Shown here: in pieces, positions 9,072 to 17,792 of the stretch | How positions within the stretch are numbered: the stretch's first letter is position 1 | Layout: every line of letters starts with the position of its first letter | Source: Rhizobium gallicum bv. gallicum R602sp | GTDB taxonomy: Bacteria > Pseudomonadota > Alphaproteobacteria > Rhizobiales > Rhizobiaceae | NCBI RefSeq assembly: GCF_000816845.1 | Contig: NZ_CP006877.1 | Location: forward strand, 3,653,501-3,717,500 | Length of the DNA stretch: 64,000 nt | Direction: 5' to 3' | Notes under the pieces: model-generated | Told to the model about the DNA's origin: nothing | What the model saw: only the letters and a program-made list of their open reading frames with translations | Databases searched by the model: none | Program-made: the position numbers and the translations under genes

Positions 9072-9893
9072 ATGACCACAGACCATGGCCGTCTCGACGG
9101 CAAGATCGCGATCGTCACCGGCGGCACGCAGGGGCTCGGCGCGACGATCGCCCGGCTCTTTGCGGAACGCGGCGCAAAAGGCATCGTTATCTGCGGCCGC
9201 AATGAACGGAAGGGCAAGGCGAAAGCGGAGGACATCTCGTCGAGAACCGGCTCAAAGGTCGTCTATGTCAAAGCCAATCTCGGCAATGTCGAGGACGCGC
9301 GCAATGTCGTCCATGTCTGCGACCAGGCCTTCGGCCGCGTCGATGCACTGGTGAACGCAGCGGCGATTACCGATCGCGGAACGATCCTCGATACAAGCCC
9401 GGAACTCTTCGACGCCATGTTCGCCGTCAATGTCCGCGCGCCATTCTTTCTGATGCAGGAAACCGTCAAGGTCATGCGTCGCGACAAAATCGAGGGCACG
9501 ATCGTCAATATCGGCTCGATGTCTGCAAGAGCCGGCCAGCCCTTTATCTCCGCCTATTGCGCATCGAAGGGTGCGCTTGAAACATTGACGAAGAACACGG
9601 CCTATGCGCTGCTTCGAAACCGTATCCGCGTCAACGGTCTCAATATCGGCTGGATGGCGACTGAGGGTGAGGACCGCATCCAGAGAGAATATCACGCCGC
9701 GTCCGACGACTGGCTGGCGAAGGCCGCGGCAAGCCAGCCCTTCGGTCGCCTCGTCGATCCGGAAGAAGTTGCCCGCGCCTGCGCCTATCTCTCGTCTGCC
9801 GAATCCGGCCTGATGACTGGCTCGGTCATCTGCTTCGACCAGTCGATATGGGGCGCATATGACGGATCACCGCATCCGGCGGCAGCCCTTTGA
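9072..9893 (+). CDS. SDR family oxidoreductase
   Basis: A 273-residue classical SDR. The cofactor loop TGGTQGLGA lies near residues 16-24, VNAAAITDRG is the NAG-equivalent, SMSAR holds the catalytic Ser, and the pair Tyr162/Lys166 lies in SAYCASKGA. A GGGGAGGAG box at 9059-9067 supports the start. It precedes the lactonase and glycosidase genes on the same strand. With a lactonase next door, an aldose 1-dehydrogenase function would make a working pathway (aldose to lactone to aldonate to DgoD), but this is inference from context. Confidence 0.85.
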   Translation: MTTDHGRLDGKIAIVTGGTQGLGATIARLFAERGAKGIVICGRNERKGKAKAEDISSRTGSKVVYVKANLGNVEDARNVVHVCDQAFGRVDALVNAAAITDRGTILDTSPELFDAMFAVNVRAPFFLMQETVKVMRRDKIEGTIVNIGSMSARAGQPFISAYCASKGALETLTKNTAYALLRNRIRVNGLNIGWMATEGEDRIQREYHAASDDWLAKAAASQPFGRLVDPEEVARACAYLSSAESGLMTGSVICFDQSIWGAYDGSPHPAAAL

Positions 9894-9899
9894 AAAATC

Positions 9900-9936
9900 G
9901 CCAGAGCCCGGCGCATTTGCCGCACCGGGCTCTGGC
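9900..9936 (+). terminator. Intercistronic hairpin after the SDR gene
   Basis: A 12-bp perfect stem (arms 9900-9911 and 9925-9936, core CCAGAGCCCGG/CCGGGCTCTGG) with a 13-nt loop lies 6 bp after the SDR stop. It lacks a T-run, so it may act as an attenuator or an mRNA-stabilising hairpin and not as a full terminator. Confidence 0.5.
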
Positions 9937-9994
9937 ACGCATCGCCGTTTATGTTTACGAAGAACCTCATATCGCTTTGGGGAGGTGCCAATCA

Positions 9995-10906
9995 GTGTCG
10001 CAAGATATCCTCTATGAGATTCGCGACGACCGCTTCCGCAGCCTGATTGCAGGAAGCGCCAGGCTGGAGGAACTTTATAGCGGCTGCCGCTGGGCGGAAG
10101 GCCCTGTCTGGTTCTCTGATCTCAATTGCCTGATCTGGAGCGATATCCCGAACGAGCGCATGCTGCGCTGGGTGCCGGATGGCGGCGTTTCGGTCTTCCG
10201 TTCGCCATCGAATTACGTCAACGGCAACACCCGTGATCGTCAGGGGCGCCTGATCTCCTGCGAACACGGCGGCCGTCGCGTTACGCGTACGGAGCCCGAC
10301 GGCAAGATCACGGTGCTGGCCGACAGCTATCAGGGCAAGCGTCTCAACTCGCCAAACGACGTCGTCGTCGCGTCCGACGGCTCGATCTGGTTCACGGACC
10401 CGAGCTACGGCATCAAATCGGACTACGAAGGCCACAAGTCGGAGCCGGAACAGGAGACGCGCAACGTCTACCGCATCGATGCGCAGAGCGGCGTCGTCGA
10501 AGCGGTGGTTACCGACTTCATCCAGCCGAACGGCCTTGCTTTCACGTCCGACGAAAAGCAGCTCTACATTGCCGATTCCGGCTCTGCCGATCATGACGTG
10601 CCGCGCCATATCCGCGCCTTCGACGTCATCGATGGCAAGAAGCTCGCCAATAGCCGTTATTTCTGCTCAATCGACAACGGCATACCGGATGGCTTCCGCT
10701 TCGACACCAGCGGAAATCTCTGGAGCAGCGCCGCCGATGGCGTGCATTGCTTCGCCCCGGACGGTACCTTGCTTGGTAAGATCAAGGTGCCGCAGACCGT
10801 CTCCAACGTCACCTTCGGCGGTCAGAAGAAAAACCGCCTGTTTATCACCGCAACACAGTCGCTCTATTCAATCTACACGGCGACGAATGGCGCACAATAT
10901 CCGTAA
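9995..10906 (+). CDS. SMP-30/gluconolactonase family lactonase
   Basis: A 303-residue six-bladed beta-propeller lactonase that would open a sugar lactone to the aldonate. The start is the GTG at 9995, set by the box GGGGAGGTG at 9978-9986; a longer frame back to 9890 would run through the upstream hairpin. The divalent-metal residues are recognisable: Glu in CRWAEGPVWF, Asn in RLNSPNDVVV, and Asp in YIADSGSADHD. It fits between an SDR dehydrogenase and DgoD as the lactone-hydrolysing step. The family is certain; the specific lactone is inferred. Confidence 0.88.
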   Translation: MSQDILYEIRDDRFRSLIAGSARLEELYSGCRWAEGPVWFSDLNCLIWSDIPNERMLRWVPDGGVSVFRSPSNYVNGNTRDRQGRLISCEHGGRRVTRTEPDGKITVLADSYQGKRLNSPNDVVVASDGSIWFTDPSYGIKSDYEGHKSEPEQETRNVYRIDAQSGVVEAVVTDFIQPNGLAFTSDEKQLYIADSGSADHDVPRHIRAFDVIDGKKLANSRYFCSIDNGIPDGFRFDTSGNLWSSAADGVHCFAPDGTLLGKIKVPQTVSNVTFGGQKKNRLFITATQSLYSIYTATNGAQYP

Positions 10907-10956
10907 GCGGCTCTGCCGGCCGCGCCAATCAGACACGCTTTAAAGAGGAGTCCGGG

Positions 10957-13200
10957 ATGCGGTCCGTCGTCTCGTTCAATGAATCCTGGAGTTTCCACGA
11001 AGGCTTCGGCCAGCAGCTTCTCGACGCTTTCGACGGCACGACGAGCGTCAGCCTGCCGCACACCGCCGTCGAGCTGCCCTTCAACTATTTCGACGAGAAG
11101 CTCTATCAGCGCGCCTTTACTTATCAGAAAGTCTTGCGCTGGCTGCCCGAGTTCGAAGGCCGCGAAGTATCGATCGTCTTCGATGGCGCCATGGCCGATA
11201 GCGTCGTCTACCTGAACGGCGAAGAGATCATCGCTCATAAGGACGGCTACACGCCCTTCGAGGCCCGCCTCACCGGCAAGCTTGTTAAGGGCGACAACCT
11301 GGTTACCGTGAAGGTTGACGGCAGCGAGAACCCCGCAATCCCGCCTTTCGGGGGCCGTATCGACTACCTCACTTATGCCGGCATCTATCGCGATGCCTGG
11401 CTTAAGGTCACCGGCGCGGTTTCGATCCGCAACATCAAGATCGAAACCGCAAATGTACTCTCCGACGTCAAATCCGTTCGCGTCCGCTGCGATCTCGCCA
11501 ACCCGCAAAATGCCGCGTTTCTTGGCACCGTTACGGCTTCGCTGAAGGACGCATCCGGCACCGTCATCGCGACCGCGAGCGGCGATACGACGGGCGAAGA
11601 CGTGACGCTGTCCTTCGAAGGCCTTATGGGCATTTCGCTTTGGGACATTTCCAGTCCTGCACGCTATGAAATCACCGTCGACCTGAAAACCAGCCACGGC
11701 TCGGATCGGCTGTCGTCGCATTTCGGCTTCCGCAGCGCCGAGTTCACGCCGGATGGTTTTCTGCTCAATGGCAAGCCGCTGAAACTGCGCGGCCTGAACC
11801 GCCACCAGGCATTTCCTTATGTCGGCTATGCGGCCGGGCGCTCGGCGCAGGAGCGTGATGCCGATATCATGAAATCGGTGCTGAAGTGCAATATCGTCCG
11901 CACCTCGCACTATCCGCAGTCGAAATGGTTCCTGGACCAGTGCGACCGCATCGGTCTGCTGGTTTTCGAGGAGATCCCCGGCTGGCAGCATATCGGCGAC
12001 GTGGAATGGCAGCAGGAGTCGATCCGCAACGTCCGCCGCATGATCGAACGCGACTGGAACCACCCGTCGATCGTCATATGGGGCGTGCGCATCAACGAAT
12101 CGCAGGATAGCCACGACTTCTACGCCGAAACCAACCGGCTCGCCCGCGAGCTCGACCCGACCCGCAAGACCGGCGGCGTGCGCTACATCACGGAAAGCGA
12201 GTTGCTCGAAGACGTCTACACGATGAACGATTTCATCCTCGGCAACGAGGAACTGCCCGGCGCCAATCGCCCACGCACGGCGCTTCGCAACCAGCAGGAA
12301 AGCACCGGTCTTGATCGAAAGGTGCCGTACCTCATCACCGAGTTCAATGGCCACATGCATCCGACTAAGATCTACGATCAGGAGGCGCGCCAGGCAGAGC
12401 ATGTGCGTCGTCACCTCGAGGTGCTGAACGCCGCCTACGGCGATCCGGAAATCGCCGGCGCGATCGGCTGGTGCATGTTCGACTACAACACCCATAAGGA
12501 TTTCGGCTCCGGGGACCGCATCTGCTATCACGGTGTGCTCGACATGTTCCGCGAGCCGAAATTTGCCGCCTATGCCTATTCCAGCCAGTGCGATCCGTCT
12601 GACGAGATCGTCATGAAGCCGGTGACCTTCTGGGCGCGCGGGGAACGCAACATCGGCGGCGTTCTGCCTCTGATCATTCTTACGAACTGCGATGAGGTCG
12701 AGCTGAAATACGGCTCGATCACCAAGCGCATCGGTCCGGATCGTGATCATTTCCCACACCTACCCCACCCGCCCGTCGTGCTGGACCATCGGCATTTCAC
12801 GACCGATGAGCTTGGCACGTGGGGTTTTGAGTGGCTCGACGGCGAGTTTACGGGTTATATCGACAGCCAGCCCGTGGCCAGGTTGCGGCTTGCTGCCGAT
12901 CCGCTGCCGACGACGCTCGACGTGGTGGCCGACAGTGGATCGCTGAAAGCCCGCGAGCGCGACACGACGCGCGTCATCATTCGCGCGATAGACCAATATG
13001 GCCAGCGACTTCCCTTTCTGCATGATAGCGTGACACTGCGCGTCGATGGTCCAGCCAAGATCGTCGGCCCCTCCACTATTCCGCTGCAGGGCGGGACGGC
13101 TGGCTTCTGGCTGGAAGCAACCGGGCTCACCGGCAACATTACGGTCGAGGCAGTCTCGTCCCGTTTTGCACCTGTCACCCTGCATGTAACGGCCGTCTGA
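10957..13200 (+). CDS. Glycoside hydrolase family 2 (beta-galactosidase/glucuronidase type)
   Basis: A 747-residue retaining glycosidase. The order is an N-terminal jelly-roll domain (about 1-170), an Ig-like domain (about 175-280), a TIM barrel (about 285-575) and C-terminal beta domains. The acid/base Glu381 is in WGVRINESQ after the NHPSIVIWG strand, and the nucleophile Glu462 is in LITEFNGHMH. No signal peptide is visible, so it acts in the cytoplasm on imported glycoside. An AAAGAGGAG box precedes the ATG. It converges on the sugar ABC importer with 7 bp between stops. Its sugar specificity is open; the nearby galactonate dehydratase favours galactosides. Confidence 0.88.
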   Translation: MRSVVSFNESWSFHEGFGQQLLDAFDGTTSVSLPHTAVELPFNYFDEKLYQRAFTYQKVLRWLPEFEGREVSIVFDGAMADSVVYLNGEEIIAHKDGYTPFEARLTGKLVKGDNLVTVKVDGSENPAIPPFGGRIDYLTYAGIYRDAWLKVTGAVSIRNIKIETANVLSDVKSVRVRCDLANPQNAAFLGTVTASLKDASGTVIATASGDTTGEDVTLSFEGLMGISLWDISSPARYEITVDLKTSHGSDRLSSHFGFRSAEFTPDGFLLNGKPLKLRGLNRHQAFPYVGYAAGRSAQERDADIMKSVLKCNIVRTSHYPQSKWFLDQCDRIGLLVFEEIPGWQHIGDVEWQQESIRNVRRMIERDWNHPSIVIWGVRINESQDSHDFYAETNRLARELDPTRKTGGVRYITESELLEDVYTMNDFILGNEELPGANRPRTALRNQQESTGLDRKVPYLITEFNGHMHPTKIYDQEARQAEHVRRHLEVLNAAYGDPEIAGAIGWCMFDYNTHKDFGSGDRICYHGVLDMFREPKFAAYAYSSQCDPSDEIVMKPVTFWARGERNIGGVLPLIILTNCDEVELKYGSITKRIGPDRDHFPHLPHPPVVLDHRHFTTDELGTWGFEWLDGEFTGYIDSQPVARLRLAADPLPTTLDVVADSGSLKARERDTTRVIIRAIDQYGQRLPFLHDSVTLRVDGPAKIVGPSTIPLQGGTAGFWLEATGLTGNITVEAVSSRFAPVTLHVTAV

Positions 13201-13207
13201 CGGACGC

Positions 13208-14323
13208 TTATGCGATCCGGAGCTCGCTCTCCGGATCAAAGAACACCGCCTTATCGAGATTGAAGGCAAGGCGCGTGCTCTGACCAGGCTGAATACCGGC
13301 ATCGGCGCGCAGCCGCGCAATGACCGACTTGCCGCCGAGCTTCGTCACGGCGAAAGTGTCCGAGCCTGCGGGCTCGACCACCTCGATCGCACAGTCGCCT
13401 TCCGCCAGCGACTTTGCCTTGCGGTCGGCGCCGTCCGGATCGGTCAACGCTTCCGGGCGAATGCCGAAGATCACCTTCTTGCCGGCATAGGAGGCCAGGC
13501 TGTTGCTTGCAGCCGAAACCGGCAGCTTTAAGGCTTCGGCGTTCGGCCGGTCGAGTGAAACCTGCAGGCCGCCGGCGCTGTTTTCCAGCGTCGCGTTGAG
13601 GAGATTCATCGCCGGCGATCCCATGAAGTCGGCAACGAAGATATTGGACGGGCTATTGTAGATTTCGGCGGGTGTACCGAACTGCTGCAGCACGCCATCC
13701 TTCAGTACGGCGATCTTGGTTGCCAGCGTCATCGCCTCGATCTGGTCGTGCGTGACATAGACGATCGTCGTTTTCATACGCTGATGCAGGCGCTTGATCT
13801 CGGTGCGCATATCGACGCGCAGCTTGGCATCCAGGTTCGACAGCGGCTCGTCGAAGAGGAAGACCTGCGGATTGCGCACCAACGCGCGTCCCATCGCAAC
13901 GCGCTGGCGCTGACCGCCCGAAAGCTGGCTTGGCTTGCGGTCGAGCAAATGGCCGATCTGCAGCATGTCGGCCACTTCCTTGATCGCCTTTGCACGCGCA
14001 TCCTTCGGCACGCCGCGAATCTCCATGCCGAAGGAAATGTTTCCCGCCACCGTCATGTTCGGGTAGAGCGCGTAGGACTGGAACACCATGGCAATGTCGC
14101 GCTTGGAGGGATGAAGACCGTTAATGGTGCGGCCATCGATGCGAATATCGCCCGAGGTAATCGACTCAAGGCCGGCAATGGTGTTGAGCAAAGTGGACTT
14201 ACCGCAGCCCGATGGACCGACCAGCACGAGGAATCCGCCTTTTTCAAGCTCCAGATCGATCCCCTTGAGGATGTCGACGGCGCCGAAGCGTTTTTTAAGA
14301 CCGGATATTTCAAGGAAAGCCAT
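13208..14323 (-). CDS. Sugar ABC transporter ATP-binding protein (UgpC/MsmX type)
   Basis: A 371-residue ATPase for a CUT1 sugar importer. Walker A is GPSGCGKST (residues about 37-45), the signature is [10 protein letters not shown], Walker B is [13 protein letters not shown], and the switch His is in VYVTHDQ. The C-terminal 130 residues form the MalK-like TOBE regulatory domain. It is the last gene of the importer operon (binding protein, permease, permease, ATPase), 3 bp from the upstream permease. Its tail contains a 9-bp palindrome (13214-13237) facing the converging glycosidase gene. Confidence 0.92.
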   Translation of the reverse strand: MAFLEISGLKKRFGAVDILKGIDLELEKGGFLVLVGPSGCGKSTLLNTIAGLESITSGDIRIDGRTINGLHPSKRDIAMVFQSYALYPNMTVAGNISFGMEIRGVPKDARAKAIKEVADMLQIGHLLDRKPSQLSGGQRQRVAMGRALVRNPQVFLFDEPLSNLDAKLRVDMRTEIKRLHQRMKTTIVYVTHDQIEAMTLATKIAVLKDGVLQQFGTPAEIYNSPSNIFVADFMGSPAMNLLNATLENSAGGLQVSLDRPNAEALKLPVSAASNSLASYAGKKVIFGIRPEALTDPDGADRKAKSLAEGDCAIEVVEPAGSDTFAVTKLGGKSVIARLRADAGIQPGQSTRLAFNLDKAVFFDPESELRIA

Positions 14324-14326
14324 GGG

Positions 14327-15274
14327 TTACCCTTTGACGGCGCCCGCCATCAGGCCGCGCACGAAATAGCGGCCGGCGAGGACATAGACGATGAGCGTGG
14401 GCACGGCGGCGATCATCGCAGCGGCCATGTTGACATTATATTCGACCACGCCGGTCGAGGTATTCACGACATTGTTGAGCGCCACCGTCATCGGCATGGA
14501 TTCACCGGTGCCGGCATAGGCGGAAGCGAACAGGAAGTCGTTCCAGATATTGGTGAATTGGTAGATCACCGTGACGACGATGATCGGCAATGAATTTGGC
14601 AACATGATGCGACGGAAAATCTGGAAGAAGCTGGCGCCGTCAACCTGCGCTGCCCTGACCAGTTCAGTCGGAAAGGCCTCGTAGAAATTACGGAAGAACA
14701 GCGTCGTGAAGCCCAAGCCGTAAACGACATGCACGAAGACCAGATTGACGGTCGGATTGCCGAAGCCGAAGCTCATTCCCGTGGCGTTCTGGAGCGTGAC
14801 ACCGAAGCGGCCGAGTGCACCGAGGATCGTCGCCATCGGCAGCAGCACCGACTGGAACGGAATGAAGCAGGCAAACAGCATCAGCCCAAATACAAGCTTA
14901 TCGCCGGGAAAGCGCCATTTGGTCAGCACATAGCCGTTGAGCGCGCCCATGATGGTGGAAATTGCAACGGCAGGAACGACCATCTTGATCGAGTTCCAGA
15001 AATAGCCCTTGATGCCGGCGCAGGTCAGGCCGACGCAGGTCTCGCCCCAGGCCCGCAACCAAGGCTCGAAGGTCGGCGACTGAGGCAATGCCAGCATGTT
15101 GCCGTTCTGGATCTCGTCCATGGTCTTGAACGAGGTAACCAGCATCACGAAGAGGGGCATCAGATAAAGGATCGCGAAGATCACCAGCAGGCCGTAGATG
15201 ACGGTGCGAGTGATCCACCGGCGGCCAGTGCCGTCTTGCGAAATGGCAATTGCTGAAGAGGCAACGCTACTCAT
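14327..15274 (-). CDS. Carbohydrate ABC transporter permease (MalG type)
   Basis: A 315-residue inner-membrane permease with six predicted helices and a long N-terminal tail. The EAA loop that docks the ATPase is EAFPTELVRAAQVDGASFFQ with the following FRRIMLPNSLP. The end, FVRGLMAGAVKG, is typical for the MalG-like partner. The gene overlaps the upstream permease by 4 bp (ATGA), so the two are translationally coupled. An insertion around residues 105-125 (TCVGLTCAGIKG) resembles the glucose-type GtsC permeases, which fits the binding protein of this operon. Confidence 0.9.
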   Translation of the reverse strand: MSSVASSAIAISQDGTGRRWITRTVIYGLLVIFAILYLMPLFVMLVTSFKTMDEIQNGNMLALPQSPTFEPWLRAWGETCVGLTCAGIKGYFWNSIKMVVPAVAISTIMGALNGYVLTKWRFPGDKLVFGLMLFACFIPFQSVLLPMATILGALGRFGVTLQNATGMSFGFGNPTVNLVFVHVVYGLGFTTLFFRNFYEAFPTELVRAAQVDGASFFQIFRRIMLPNSLPIIVVTVIYQFTNIWNDFLFASAYAGTGESMPMTVALNNVVNTSTGVVEYNVNMAAAMIAAVPTLIVYVLAGRYFVRGLMAGAVKG

Positions 15275-16224
15275 CGCGCCTTCTCCCTCAGTTCGGAGTA
15301 GAGATAGGGCACGATGATCGCCGAGATCGTCATCAGCATGATGATTGCGCTCGCCGAACCGACAGCCATTTCGTTTCGCTTGAAGGTGTATTCATACATG
15401 AAATTGGAAGGCAGCCAGGCCGAGCCACCGGGACCGCCACTCGTCAGCGCGACGACCAGGTCATAGGACTTGATCGCCATATGGGCGAGTACGATGAAGG
15501 CCGACAGGAAGACCGGTCGCAGCATCGGGATGACGATGCGCCTGTAGAGCTGAAAGGTCGTTGCCCCGTCGATCTGGGCGGCTTTCATGATCTCGCCGTC
15601 GATGCCACGCAGACCCGCGAGAAACATCGCCATGACGAAACCGGAAGCCTGCCAGACGCCGGCGATCACCACGGTGTAGATGACGAAGTCCTTGTTCTTG
15701 ATCCAATCGAAATGGAAGCTCGTCCATCCCCATTGATGCAGTGTCTGCTCAAGGCCGAGGCCCGGATCAAGAAACCACTTCCAGGCAACGCCCGTAACAA
15801 TGAAGGAAAGCGCCATCGGATAGAGGTAGATCGGCCGCAGCAACCCCTCGCCGCGGATCTTCTGGTCAAGCAGAATTGCCAGGAACAGGCCGAGTGCGAG
15901 ACAAATTCCGACATAGAGAAAGCCGAAAATTCCCATATTGGTAATCGAGGTGTACCAGCTCGACGGCGGATCGGTCTCAAACGTCCAGCGCCATAGCCTT
16001 TGATAGGCGCGCGGTCCTGTCAGCACATAGGATGGGAATGTCTTGGAATTGGTGAAGGACAGATAGGCGGTCCAGACGATGAAACCATAAACAAAGATCA
16101 CAGTGACGGCGAAACTCGGCGCCAGCACGATCTTGGGCAGGACATCCTGCAGGCGGGAGCGGATGGAATTGCCTATTTTGCGTTCCGACGTCAGGTTGAT
16201 CTCGGGGGTCGCGACAGTGTTCAT
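15271..16224 (-). CDS. Carbohydrate ABC transporter permease (MalF type)
   Basis: A 317-residue permease with six hydrophobic helices. The EAA loop is GIDGEIMKAAQIDGATTFQL followed by YRRIVIPMLRP. The start MNTVATPEIN has a GGGAGAGG box just upstream. It forms the heterodimeric channel with the next gene, overlapping it by 4 bp. Residues LTSGGPGGSAWLPSNFMYEY near the end are usual for MalF-like partners of glucose/mannose-type importers. The gap to the binding-protein gene upstream contains a hairpin that may lower its expression relative to that gene. Confidence 0.9.
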   Translation of the reverse strand: MNTVATPEINLTSERKIGNSIRSRLQDVLPKIVLAPSFAVTVIFVYGFIVWTAYLSFTNSKTFPSYVLTGPRAYQRLWRWTFETDPPSSWYTSITNMGIFGFLYVGICLALGLFLAILLDQKIRGEGLLRPIYLYPMALSFIVTGVAWKWFLDPGLGLEQTLHQWGWTSFHFDWIKNKDFVIYTVVIAGVWQASGFVMAMFLAGLRGIDGEIMKAAQIDGATTFQLYRRIVIPMLRPVFLSAFIVLAHMAIKSYDLVVALTSGGPGGSAWLPSNFMYEYTFKRNEMAVGSASAIIMLMTISAIIVPYLYSELREKAR

Positions 16225-16267
16225 AAAATCGTCCTCTCCCAGGGCCGTATCTGTGGCAGAACGCCTC

Positions 16268-16283
16268 CCCCGCCTGCGCGGGG
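16268..16283 (-). promoter_or_regulatory. Intercistronic hairpin between binding protein and permease
   Basis: A 6-bp GC stem (CCCCGC/GCGGGG) with a CTGC loop lies in the 85-bp gap between the binding-protein stop and the first permease. Such hairpins often stabilise the upstream mRNA so that the binding protein is made in excess. Confidence 0.4.
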
Positions 16284-16309
16284 AAGGATCCTATTTGATC
16301 GATGGCAAG

Positions 16310-17566
16310 TTACTTGGCGTCGTCGATTGCCTTGACGAGCTCTTCCACGGCCTGGTCAGAGGTCTTGATCTGTCCATGAACGAACTTGGACACGACGTCC
16401 TTGTAAGCATTGGCAACCGCTGGAGGAGCGCCATAGCCCTGGGCCAGCGAGCCGAACAGCGTGCCGCCTTCATTGGCGGCCTTAAGGTCGGCAATACCCT
16501 TCTTGCCGCAAGCATCGAAGTCGGTATCGGGAACGTCGGTGCGCGCAGGCACCGAGCCCTTGACGACGTTGAAGGCCGACTGGAAGCTCTTGGAGAGCGT
16601 GGCTGTGGCAAGCGCGACCTGCGCGGCCTTGCGGTCGTCCGGCACATTGAACATGCCGAACATGTCGGAGTTGTAGATCACGCTGCCGTCCGTGCCCGGG
16701 AAGCGGTAGCAAAGGAAATCGGTATCCGGCGTCTTCTTCGCCGCCACGAATTCGCCCTTGGCCCAATCGCCCATGACCTGAACAAGTGCATCGCCCTTGA
16801 TTACCATGGCGGTCGCCAGGTTCCAGTCACGGCCGGAGAAGTTCGGGTCGACATATTCCTTGATCTTGGCAAGGTTGTCGAAGGACTTCTTCATCGTGTC
16901 TGATTTCAACGACTCTTCGTCGAGGTCGTTGAAGGCCTTCTTGTAGAATTCCGGCCCGCCAGTGGAGAGCACGATCGAATCGAACATCGTCGCTTCCTGC
17001 CAGTTCTGACCACCAAGCGCCAGCGGAATGACGCCTGCAGCCTTGGCCTTTTCAAGCAGTGCGATCAGGTCGTCGAAGGTCTTGGGCTCCGTGCCGCCGA
17101 TCTTTTCCATGACGGCCTTGTTGATCCAAAGCCAGTTGACCGAGTGCACGTTGACCGGAGCAGCAACCCATTTGCCGTCATAGACGGAGAACTTCTGAAG
17201 AGCCGCGGGAACAGACTTGTCCCATCCTTCCTTCGTCGCGGTCTCGGTGAGATCGCCCATGACACCTGCCTGCGCGTAGTCAAGCACCGTATAGCCGAGC
17301 ATCTGCGAGGCGGTCGGATAGGTACCCGCCGCAACCATCGCCTTGAGCGCGGTCATGGCAGCATCGCCGCCACCGCCGGCCACCGGCACGTCCTTCCAAG
17401 CAAAGCCTTCCTTGGAGAGGTCCTCCTTCAGCACGTTGAGCGCCGCCGCTTCACCGCCGGACGTCCACCAGTGCAGCATCTGGACTTCCTTCACGTCGGC
17501 CGCGTATGTCGCAGTACCTGCCATCATCACGGCAGCAACGGCTGCCGAGCCCAAAAACTTGCGCAT
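16310..17566 (-). CDS. Sugar ABC transporter substrate-binding protein (glucose/mannose-like)
   Basis: A 418-residue periplasmic binding protein of the CUT1 class. The ATG at 17566 is preceded by GGGAGGAAT and begins a clear signal peptide (MRKFLGSAAVAAVMMAGTA, cleavage after TYA). The mature N-terminus VQMLHWWTSGGEAAALNVL and the AGGGGDAAMTALKAMVAAG stretch resemble the glucose-binding GtsA group. It heads the importer operon. The actual ligand could be glucose, galactose or a glycoside, and the neighbouring GH2 and dgoD genes favour a galactose-related sugar by inference only. Confidence 0.9.
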   Translation of the reverse strand: MRKFLGSAAVAAVMMAGTATYAADVKEVQMLHWWTSGGEAAALNVLKEDLSKEGFAWKDVPVAGGGGDAAMTALKAMVAAGTYPTASQMLGYTVLDYAQAGVMGDLTETATKEGWDKSVPAALQKFSVYDGKWVAAPVNVHSVNWLWINKAVMEKIGGTEPKTFDDLIALLEKAKAAGVIPLALGGQNWQEATMFDSIVLSTGGPEFYKKAFNDLDEESLKSDTMKKSFDNLAKIKEYVDPNFSGRDWNLATAMVIKGDALVQVMGDWAKGEFVAAKKTPDTDFLCYRFPGTDGSVIYNSDMFGMFNVPDDRKAAQVALATATLSKSFQSAFNVVKGSVPARTDVPDTDFDACGKKGIADLKAANEGGTLFGSLAQGYGAPPAVANAYKDVVSKFVHGQIKTSDQAVEELVKAIDDAK

Positions 17567-17678
17567 GATATTCCTCCCGTTCGCAAGTAAAGCGGCGAGA
17601 CCCTCCTCGTCCGCCGATGTCTCCCGCAGTCGAAGCGGCAAACATGCCCCGCAACTCTCCCAGTCGCGGTTGATAATT

Positions 17679-17692
17679 TAAAGCGTTATAAA
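17679..17692. promoter_or_regulatory. Possible LacI-type operator upstream of the sugar importer
   Basis: The sequence TTAAAGCGTTATAA is an imperfect palindrome with a central CG, as in LacI-family operators, in an AT-rich stretch about 110 bp upstream of the binding-protein start. It could serve the LacI gene at 6573-7595. The match is weak. Confidence 0.25.
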
Positions 17693-17792
17693 ACGAGCGG
17701 CGTCAAGTCTTTCTCGACTCGTGAGAAAAATCGGCCTTTGTTGTATAAATTATTGAAAATATTTAACTTCGGCAGCCGCTTGCAGTGACCGC

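Noticed and set aside
10873..12759. A 628-codon minus-strand frame
   Set aside because: It lies opposite the GH2 glycosidase, whose catalytic residues are intact; the antisense frame shows no family pattern.
13214..13237. 9-bp palindrome between the GH2 and ABC ATPase genes as a terminator
   Set aside because: It lies inside the ATPase coding region and has no T-run on either side, so a terminator role is not supported.
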